A stretch of DNA of 64,000 nucleotides from Bacteroidetes bacterium UBA2475. GTDB taxonomy: Bacteria; Bacteroidota; Bacteroidia; B-17B0; Aurantibacillaceae. Under the pieces are notes generated by a model, which was given only the letters and a program-made list of their open reading frames with translations, made no database searches and was not told where the DNA came from. The stretch is from positions 372,001 through 436,000 of the forward strand of contig DDPF01000004.1 of assembly GCA_002342065.1 (NCBI GenBank). Reading direction: 5' to 3'. Positions 58,082 through 64,000 of the stretch are shown here, in pieces (within the stretch, counting starts at the first letter, position 1; each line of letters begins with the position of its first letter). Made by a program: the position numbers and the translations under genes.

Positions 58082-58828
58082 ATGGATTTAAAGCAATCGA
58101 TCAATAAAAACAACATTCCACAGCACGTAGCCATTATTATGGATGGAAACGGCCGTTGGGCCAAGCAGCAAGGCGAGGACCGTATTTTTGGTCACCATGA
58201 GGGCGTTAACTCTGTACGAGAGATAGTTGAAGCCTGCGGTGAGATAGGAGTAAAATACCTTACGCTTTACGCTTTTAGTACCGAAAACTGGAACAGGCCA
58301 AAAGATGAAGTTGATGCTTTAATGGAGCTATTGGTTGCAACTATCAGCATGGAAACCCCAAATCTCAACAAAAAAGGGGTAAAGCTACAGGCTATTGGGG
58401 ATATTAAAAGTTTACCGGAGTCATGTCAACAAGAATTACAGGAGTCGATAGATATTACTGCAAACAATAGCACTGTAACGTTGATCTTAGCTTTAAGTTA
58501 TTCAAGCAAGTGGGAGATAACCAACTCTGTAAAACAAATTGCAAAACAAATTGAAGAAGGAAAATTAAAAGCTTCTGATATCACATCAAAACACATTGAA
58601 AAACATTTAAACACCAATATTTTTCCTGACCCCGAATTAATGATCCGCACCAGCGGCGAACACCGCATAAGTAATTTTTTATTATGGCAATTAGCTTACG
58701 CTGAGTTTTATTTTACTGATACTCTATGGCCGGATTTTAGAAAAGACGATTTTTTTAAAGCCATTTTATCTTACCAAAACCGTGAGCGCCGCTTCGGACA
58801 AACAAGCGATCAAATCTCAAAAAATTAA
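58082..58828 (+). CDS. uppS: Undecaprenyl diphosphate synthase (isoprenyl transferase)
   Basis: 248 aa, the full length. It makes the C55 lipid carrier for peptidoglycan and surface polysaccharides. Visible: HVAIIMDGNGRWAKQQG (catalytic Asp21 in MDGNGRWA), YLTLYAFSTENWNRP, and PELMIRTSGEHRISNFLLWQ followed by YAEFYFTDTLWPDF near the C terminus. Its stop is 1 bp before the bamA ATG. In Bacteroidota uppS and bamA are commonly adjacent. Confidence 0.97.
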   Translation: MDLKQSINKNNIPQHVAIIMDGNGRWAKQQGEDRIFGHHEGVNSVREIVEACGEIGVKYLTLYAFSTENWNRPKDEVDALMELLVATISMETPNLNKKGVKLQAIGDIKSLPESCQQELQESIDITANNSTVTLILALSYSSKWEITNSVKQIAKQIEEGKLKASDITSKHIEKHLNTNIFPDPELMIRTSGEHRISNFLLWQLAYAEFYFTDTLWPDFRKDDFFKAILSYQNRERRFGQTSDQISKN

Positions 58829-58829
58829 A

Positions 58830-61412
58830 ATGGAAAAACGGATCATAAAACTTGTTTTTCTGTTTGCAATTTGCCTTAAAGGTTTTTCTCAAAGCGATTC
58901 TTTGTTTTTAGAGGGCTTAAAAAACCCAAAGAAATATACTATTGGTGGCATTACCATCGAAGGTGCCGATAATACCGACAAGAATGTTGTAAGCCTTTTA
59001 TCAGGCCTTTCACAAGGGGATGAGATAACCGTTCCGGGAGATAAGATCAGCGAAGCTGTAAAAGCACTTTGGAAACAAAGTATTTTTGAAGACATTCAAA
59101 TTATCCAGGATAAAATTATTGGCAACGACATTTTTTTAATAATTAAAGTTGTTGAGCGTCCGCGTTTATCAAAATTCGCATTTAAAGGCGATGTTAAAAA
59201 AAGCGATGCTGATGAATTAAGAAATAAGATCCGTTTACTGCAAGGCCGCGTGGTTACTGACTATATGGTTGGTACAATAAAAAATACAGTAAAAGATCAT
59301 TATTTAGATAAAGGCTATTATTTTAATAAAGTAGATATAACCCAAATAAGAGATACATCAAAAAAAATACCATTTACTATTTTAACCATTACTGTTACGA
59401 AAGGAAAAAAAGTTCGTATACAAGATGTTTTCATAAATGGTAACACAGTTTTTAAAGACTGGCAATTACGTCGTAAGCTGGAGGACAGTAAGCGTCGCCG
59501 CTGGTACAACCCATTTAATTCAGGAAAATATTTAGAAGATAATTTAAAGAAAGATCTTCCGGCAATTGCAACTAAATACAACGCAAAAGGTTATCGCGAT
59601 GCGCGCGTTGTAAAAGACACTGTTTATTTTGTGAGCGATAATCGTGTAGCAATTGATGTTACTATTGACGAAGGGCACAAATATTATTTCGGGAAATTTA
59701 CATGGTTTGGTAACAGTAAATACCGTAGCGGCCAGTTAGATACTATTTTAAATATTCCCGCTGGCAGTGTTTACGATCAAAGTAAACTCGAGCAAAAATT
59801 ATTCATGAATCCTAACGGTTATGACATTTCCAGTTTGTATATGGATGATGGATATTTATTCTTCCAGGTAAATCCACAAGAAAGTAATATTCATAACGAC
59901 ACTATTGACTTTGATATTTTAATGTACGAAGGCAAACAGGCCACAATAAATAAAGTTACCGTTAAAGGAAATGATAAAACAAATGACCACGTAATTTACC
60001 GTGAGATATTTACCAAGCCTGGCCAGCTTTTCAGGCGTTCGGATATTATTCGTACAGTGCGCCAGTTAGCGCAGTTAGGCTATTTTGATCCTGAAAAAAC
60101 AGTGCCATTACCTATGCCTAATGCGGCAGACGGAACAGTTGATATTGAATATACCGTTGAAGAAAAACCGAGCGATCAGATAGAATTAAGCGGCGGCTGG
60201 GGCGGAAGAAATTCGCTAAACAACCAAACAGGGCAAGGCGGCATTGGTATTATTGGTACGTTGGGCGTAACATTCAACAACTTTTCAGCAAGAAACATGT
60301 TTAAAGGTTCTGCATGGCGCCCGCTGCCAAGTGGTGATGGACAGCGCTTAAGCATTCGCGCGCAAACAAACGGAATCTATTATCAATCATATAACTTCTC
60401 GTTTACCGAGCCATATTTGGGCGGTAAAAAGCCAAACGCACTAACGGTTTCGGCCTTTCACTCTTTATTTAGTAACGGACAAAAAAAATATACCGATAGC
60501 GAGATAGGAAAAATATCTAACCCAAAACGTCAGAGCATGAGTATTATTGGCGGGTCTGTGGGTTTAGGCAGGCGTTTAAAATGGCCCGATAATTATTTTA
60601 ATATGTTCACCAACTTAAATTATAATTATTACGATCTAAAAAATTATAATGCGTTTATTTTTTCTAATGGTTATGCAAACGATCTTAACTTTAGCCTTAA
60701 CCTTTCGCGTAATTCTGTTGATGAGCCTATTTACCCAAAAACAGGATCTAACTTTACATTCTTAGGCCAGTTCACACCGCCTTATTCACTAGTAAATAAT
60801 AAGGATTACACTAACCTTCCTGCATCGGAGCGCTATAAGTTTATCGAATACCAGAAGTATAAAATTACCGCAGAATGGTTCACGCAATTAACCAATAAAA
60901 AAGCTGCAGAAGGTAAAACATCGCATAATTTAGTTCTACGTACAAAAGTAGGTTATGGCTTTTTAGCACGTTATAACAAAACGGTTGGTTACTCGCCCTT
61001 TGAGCGTTTTTATTTAGGTGGTAGTGGTATCAGCGGTTTTCAAAACTTTGTGGCAAGAGAGATCATTGCTTTAAGAGGATACCCCGACAACAGTTTATCT
61101 TCAAGCGTTGGAGATCCTATTTGTGCGCGTTATACAATGGAATTACGTTATCCTATTAGCTTAAACCCACAGGCAACCATATTTGTATTAGGTTTTGCAG
61201 AAGCAGGTAACTCATGGACAGACTATAAAAAGTTTAACCCCTTCCAGGTAAAACGCAGTGCGGGCTTTGGTTTACGTGTGTTTTTACCAATGTTTGGATT
61301 ATTGGGTATTGATTACGGTTGGGGCTTTGATAATGTACCGGGCCAGCCGGGTATTGGTAATGGTAAAGGCCAGTTCCACTTCACTATTGGCGGGGCATTG
61401 GGCGAATTATAA
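58830..61412 (+). CDS. bamA: Outer membrane protein assembly factor BamA
   Basis: 860 aa from the ATG at 58830; a longer in-frame start inside uppS is unlikely because the signal peptide (MEKRIIKLVFLFAICLKGFS) begins here. About five POTRA domains (about 30-440, for example KYTIGGITIEGADNTDKNVV, RIQDVFINGNTVFKDW, TINKVTVKGNDKTNDHVIYR) precede a 16-strand barrel (about 460-860) with the L6-type motif (IIALRGY region) and a final strand ending in an aromatic-rich GKGQFHFTIG. BamA inserts beta-barrel proteins into the outer membrane. Two Skp genes follow. Confidence 0.96.
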   Translation: MEKRIIKLVFLFAICLKGFSQSDSLFLEGLKNPKKYTIGGITIEGADNTDKNVVSLLSGLSQGDEITVPGDKISEAVKALWKQSIFEDIQIIQDKIIGNDIFLIIKVVERPRLSKFAFKGDVKKSDADELRNKIRLLQGRVVTDYMVGTIKNTVKDHYLDKGYYFNKVDITQIRDTSKKIPFTILTITVTKGKKVRIQDVFINGNTVFKDWQLRRKLEDSKRRRWYNPFNSGKYLEDNLKKDLPAIATKYNAKGYRDARVVKDTVYFVSDNRVAIDVTIDEGHKYYFGKFTWFGNSKYRSGQLDTILNIPAGSVYDQSKLEQKLFMNPNGYDISSLYMDDGYLFFQVNPQESNIHNDTIDFDILMYEGKQATINKVTVKGNDKTNDHVIYREIFTKPGQLFRRSDIIRTVRQLAQLGYFDPEKTVPLPMPNAADGTVDIEYTVEEKPSDQIELSGGWGGRNSLNNQTGQGGIGIIGTLGVTFNNFSARNMFKGSAWRPLPSGDGQRLSIRAQTNGIYYQSYNFSFTEPYLGGKKPNALTVSAFHSLFSNGQKKYTDSEIGKISNPKRQSMSIIGGSVGLGRRLKWPDNYFNMFTNLNYNYYDLKNYNAFIFSNGYANDLNFSLNLSRNSVDEPIYPKTGSNFTFLGQFTPPYSLVNNKDYTNLPASERYKFIEYQKYKITAEWFTQLTNKKAAEGKTSHNLVLRTKVGYGFLARYNKTVGYSPFERFYLGGSGISGFQNFVAREIIALRGYPDNSLSSSVGDPICARYTMELRYPISLNPQATIFVLGFAEAGNSWTDYKKFNPFQVKRSAGFGLRVFLPMFGLLGIDYGWGFDNVPGQPGIGNGKGQFHFTIGGALGEL

Positions 61413-61445
61413 CAAAATTTTGTTAATTGAACGATATTTTTTTGA

Positions 61446-61462
61446 TTGGCACGTTTTATGAT
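61446..61462 (+). promoter_or_regulatory. Degenerate sigma-54-like promoter upstream of the first skp gene
   Basis: TTGGCACG is a perfect -24 half; the -12 half ATGAT replaces TTGCW and has GA where GC is expected, with correct spacing. The skp ATG follows 20 bases later. Confidence 0.3.
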
Positions 61463-61482
61463 TAAATTTAAAAACTCTAAAT

Positions 61483-62016
61483 ATGAAATTTAAAAATAGT
61501 ATAATTTGTTTTTTGTTTGTGATCCTTTCAGGATTTGCAACAGCGCAAAGCAGTGGTACAGCAAAATTTGGTTATGTAGACACGGATTATATAATGGGAC
61601 AAATTCCTGAATCCAAAGCCGCACAAAGCGAAATAGATAAGACCAGTGTGCAGTGGCAAAAAGAAATTGAAGCAAAATATTCTGAAATTGATAAATTGTA
61701 CAAAGCCTACCAGGCCGATGCAATTTTGTTGACTGACGAAATGAAAAAGAAACGTGAGAATGAGATCGTAAACAAAGAAAAAGAAGCAAAAGACCTTCAA
61801 AAATCGCGTTTTGGTGTAGATGGAGAATTATTTAAAAAACGTCAGGAATTGGTAAAACCCATACAGGATAAAGTATACAATGCCATTAAAGCCGTAGCTG
61901 AAAAAAAAGGTCTTGGCTATATTATGGATAAAAGCGGACAGGTTTCTATTTTATATGCTAACAGTAAATATGATATTAGTGACGATGTGTTAGTTTTTCT
62001 CGGATACAAAAAGTAA
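61483..62016 (+). CDS. OmpH/Skp-family periplasmic chaperone, copy 1
   Basis: 177 aa with a signal peptide (hydrophobic 5-21, cut before QSSG). Then KFGYVDTDYIMGQIPESKAA, a long charged coiled-coil (about 45-140: VQWQKEIEAKYSEIDKLYKA and KKKRENEIVNKEKEAKDLQK), and the C-terminal strand block AVAEKKGLGYIMDKSG. This is the jellyfish-shaped Skp fold which holds unfolded outer-membrane proteins for BamA. It lies 70 bp after bamA; a second copy follows. Confidence 0.93.
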   Translation: MKFKNSIICFLFVILSGFATAQSSGTAKFGYVDTDYIMGQIPESKAAQSEIDKTSVQWQKEIEAKYSEIDKLYKAYQADAILLTDEMKKKRENEIVNKEKEAKDLQKSRFGVDGELFKKRQELVKPIQDKVYNAIKAVAEKKGLGYIMDKSGQVSILYANSKYDISDDVLVFLGYKK

Positions 62017-62046
62017 TTTTAAAAAATAAATAAATCAAAAATAAGT

Positions 62047-62643
62047 ATGAAATCTACGTTTAAAAAAGTAGCCTTAATTATTGCAGCAACCGGATTATTT
62101 TCTTTTGCAAATGCACAAAAAATAGCGCACCTAAGTTTGGATTCTTTGATCAGCTTAATGCCTGAAACAAAGATCGCAAAAGAAACAGCGCAAAATTATT
62201 TAAAAGGAATAGATGCTGAATCTATCAGTATGCAAACAGAACTTGAAACCAAGTATAAAGATTACATGGATAAACAGGCTACCATGAGCGACCTGGTTAA
62301 AAAAACTAAAGAAGACGAACTTAATGGGTTACAACGTCGTATTGAAGATTTTAAACAACAGGCACAACAAGATTACCAACGTAAAACCGCTGAGTTAACA
62401 GCCCCTATTATGGATAAAGCCAAAAAAGGAATTGAAGCAGTTGCAAAAGAAGGCGGTTACAAATACGTGTTAGATACAAGCGCAGGAAGCGTTCTTTATA
62501 GCGAGCCATCTGATGATGTTTTAATGGCTGTTAAAAAGAAATTAGATTCTATGCCGGCTGCGGTTATTCCCGGAGCGGCTAACAATACCGGCGGTATTAA
62601 ACAATCACAAGGTGGCGGCAAAACTCCTCCAAAAGGAAAATAA
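62047..62643 (+). CDS. OmpH/Skp-family periplasmic chaperone, copy 2
   Basis: 198 aa with a signal peptide (MKSTFKKVALIIAATGLFSFANA, cleaved before QKIA). IAHLSLDSLISLMPETKIAK is followed by a coiled-coil tentacle (about 45-125, ESISMQTELETKYKDYMDKQ) and the closing block AVAKEGGYKYVLDTSAGSVL. The tail is Gly/Pro-rich (IPGAANNTGGIKQSQGGGKT). Similar to copy 1 but clearly divergent, so an old duplication, as usual in Bacteroidota. A strong terminator follows. Confidence 0.93.
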   Translation: MKSTFKKVALIIAATGLFSFANAQKIAHLSLDSLISLMPETKIAKETAQNYLKGIDAESISMQTELETKYKDYMDKQATMSDLVKKTKEDELNGLQRRIEDFKQQAQQDYQRKTAELTAPIMDKAKKGIEAVAKEGGYKYVLDTSAGSVLYSEPSDDVLMAVKKKLDSMPAAVIPGAANNTGGIKQSQGGGKTPPKGK

Positions 62644-62662
62644 TTGAACGAAAAATATTTAA

Positions 62663-62696
62663 ACCCTCTATGTATTAACACATAGAGGGTTTTTTA
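62663..62696 (+). terminator. Intrinsic terminator after the skp genes
   Basis: Perfect 11-bp stem ACCCTCTATGT / ACATAGAGGGT with a 6-base loop, then TTTTTTATTT. Confidence 0.9.
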
Positions 62697-62943
62697 TTTG
62701 AATAAATTTTTTGTGCAGGGCTTTAATTACCCATCTTCCGACAAAGAAAGGATGGGGCTTAATTTCAACATTTTTGAAAAATTTTATAGATTTTAAAAAA
62801 ATCACCCCTTGTTTCATCGGATAATTCATCTAATTCGTCTAATTTATGCCATTTTTCCTCATAATTGTTAATAATTACATGTTGCCCCAAAGTTAATAAG
62901 CGGACTTAATTACTTAACTTCAAAATAGCAAAAACAATATAAA
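62697..62943. other. Intergenic region before the YwqK-type genes
   Basis: No ORF. It contains a hairpin CCCATC...GATGGG (about 62731-62756) without a T-run, and short direct repeats around 62820-62845 (AATTCATCTAATTCGTCTAA). I see no clear promoter match. Confidence 0.4.
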
Positions 62944-63825
62944 ATGAGATTCACATTATTTTTCGCGTTAAGTCTTGGGTGTTTTAATACCCAGTTTGCG
63001 CAATCGTATGAAGTGATCCCTAATACTAAAGATACTATTAACTTTATTGACGAACTTGGAAAGAAACAAGGCAAATGGGTTTTATTTGGAAAACATAAAC
63101 CTAATACCTGTTATGCGCCTAGTCAAAAAGCGGAAGAAGGGGCTTACAAAGAAAACCGTAAAACAGGTATCTGGATGGAATATTTTTGTAACGGTAATAC
63201 CAAAAACAAAGTAACATTTGTAAATGGTCGTCCGGACGGTTATGCCGTAATTTTTCATGAAAATGGTAAGGTAGAAGAAGAAGGACAATGGAAGAACAAC
63301 CGTTGGGTTGGTGGATACAAACAGTATTACGATAACGGACAAGTACAACACGAATTCAAATTTAATGCCTCAGGAAAACGCGAAGGCGTTCAAACATACG
63401 TACATCCAAACGGCGAGGTTGCTATACAAGGCAATTTTGTGAATGGAAAAGAAGCAGGCACAGTTAAAGAATTTTACGAGAACGGCGAATTAAAAGCAGA
63501 AAAAAAATACGATAACGGTAGTGTAGATGTTGCTTCTATTAAAACTTACGAATCAAAAGAGAAGATAGTTAAGAAAGTAGAAACGCCTGATAACGCTCCA
63601 AAAATTACAATTAAGGATGAAAAACCCGCAACTACCGGCCCAATGGTATTAAACGGCAAACAAACACTTTACAATAAAAGCAAACAAATTACAAAAGATG
63701 GTATCTTTAAAGACAACCGTTTTATGGAAGGTAAAGCCTTTATCTATAACGATAACGGCATCTTAACACAAATTGCTGTTTACAAAGGCGGCATCTATGT
63801 TGGCGATGCGCCAATAGAAAACTAA
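62944..63825 (+). CDS. Secreted MORN-repeat (YwqK-type) protein
   Basis: 293 aa with a signal peptide (MRFTLFFALSLGCFNTQFA, cut before QSYE). The start of the mature part, NTKDTINFIDELGKKQGKWV, is typical of Bacteroidota YwqK-type proteins. About eight MORN_2 units follow (about 55-190), such as RKTGIWMEYFCNGN, GRPDGYAVIFHENGKVEEEG and GKEAGTVKEFYENGELKAEK. A Lys/Pro-rich break (about 200-235) and two more units complete it. Function unknown. The next gene appears to be a paralogue, so this is a small tandem family; an intrinsic terminator lies between them. Confidence 0.8.
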   Translation: MRFTLFFALSLGCFNTQFAQSYEVIPNTKDTINFIDELGKKQGKWVLFGKHKPNTCYAPSQKAEEGAYKENRKTGIWMEYFCNGNTKNKVTFVNGRPDGYAVIFHENGKVEEEGQWKNNRWVGGYKQYYDNGQVQHEFKFNASGKREGVQTYVHPNGEVAIQGNFVNGKEAGTVKEFYENGELKAEKKYDNGSVDVASIKTYESKEKIVKKVETPDNAPKITIKDEKPATTGPMVLNGKQTLYNKSKQITKDGIFKDNRFMEGKAFIYNDNGILTQIAVYKGGIYVGDAPIEN

Positions 63826-63845
63826 ATAACATCTTAAAATTATAT

Positions 63846-63875
63846 AAGGCGGGGTTTTTACTCCGCCTTTTTTGT
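63846..63875 (+). terminator. Intrinsic terminator
   Basis: AAGGCGG pairs with CCGCCTT around a 10-base loop, followed by a T-run. It lies between the two YwqK-type genes. Confidence 0.8.
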
Positions 63876-63879
63876 CTTC

Positions 63880-64000
63880 ATGAATTTTTATAATTACATA
63901 TTTTGTTTTGTAGCGATGTCTTTTTTTGGCGTTGCACAATCATTTGAGATCTATAATGGAGATACAATTAACAGACAAGATTACTATAACTGTAAGGAAG
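63880..64000 (+). CDS. 5' end of a secreted YwqK-type protein (cut by window edge)
   Basis: Forty codons from ATG are visible. They encode a signal peptide (MNFYNYIFCFVAMSFFGVA, cut before QSFE) and the opening FEIYNGDTINRQDYYNCKE. The 'YNGDTINR.D' wording is the same as at the mature N terminus of MORN/YwqK-type proteins, including the preceding gene's DTINFID. The gene continues outside the window, so repeat number and length are unknown. Confidence 0.7.
   Translation, partial: MNFYNYIFCFVAMSFFGVAQSFEIYNGDTINRQDYYNCKE

Overview
This is a gene-dense, AT-rich chromosomal segment of a Bacteroidota bacterium. The evidence is consistent: type IX secretion sorting domains (a type A 'Por' tail at 5206-6603, a type B/CHU_C tail at 36276-39050), repeated TAnnTTTG -7 boxes (the Bacteroidota sigma-A type), almost no Shine-Dalgarno sequences, HisKA_2/LytTR signalling, MORN/YwqK proteins, and the uppS-bamA-skp-skp and exbB-exbD-exbD-tonB clusters. 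No phage, IS transposase, CRISPR array or antibiotic-resistance island is visible. I cannot name the genus.

Region 1-8130 has the marks of an origin-proximal region. It holds the 3' end of an alternative dnaE, two parS-like 16-mers (one perfect, one 15/16), a methyltransferase, a membrane-anchored TPR protein, mnmG (a common origin neighbour), a T9SS-exported beta-helix protein, a thioredoxin-fold protein and rpiB. A 483-bp gene-free stretch (7648-8130), extremely AT-rich and full of GTTAAC/GTTAAT/AGTATTAA words, lies between rpiB and nadA. Genes left of it run mostly leftward and genes right of it mostly rightward. I therefore propose it as a candidate oriC. No exact DnaA box was found, so this stays an inference.

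Region 8131-20.3 kb carries nadA, a MORN protein, a seven-PAS HisKA_2 kinase and its LytTR regulator, probably one operon. Then come radA overlapping a TPR-SpoIIE phosphatase, and a convergent amidase. Region 20.3-28 kb has lptD, two small reverse genes among palindromic intergenic repeats, and metH behind a SAM-I type riboswitch with an intrinsic terminator. Region 28-42 kb holds a barrel-like protein, a giant multi-TM GT-C-like protein, two small STAS-like proteins, purH, kup, a T9SS-B adhesin-like protein, an rsmB-type methyltransferase, a rhodanese, cysQ and tRNA-Arg(TCT).

Region 42-51.5 kb has a GT2 fusion glycosyltransferase that seems to start with CTG, a stand-alone DsbD-alpha domain beside full-length dsbD, secreted proteins, purT, a MITE-like inverted-repeat element touching the mqnC stop codon, mqnC and an MmcQ/YjbR protein. 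Region 51.6-57.8 kb is a TonB energising operon (exbB, exbD, exbD, tonB, a small membrane protein, a PstS-like protein), then a TPR protein. Region 58-62.6 kb is the envelope cluster uppS-bamA-skp-skp. The window ends in two YwqK-type MORN genes, the last one cut.

The genes work mainly in envelope assembly (lptD, bamA, skp, uppS, amidase, TonB system, dsbD), cofactor and one-carbon metabolism (nadA, metH, purH, purT, mqnC, rpiB) and signalling. The most notable non-coding signals are the parS/oriC candidates, the SAM riboswitch, near-leaderless promoters, three families of palindromic intergenic repeats, and a rare strong Shine-Dalgarno ahead of tonB.
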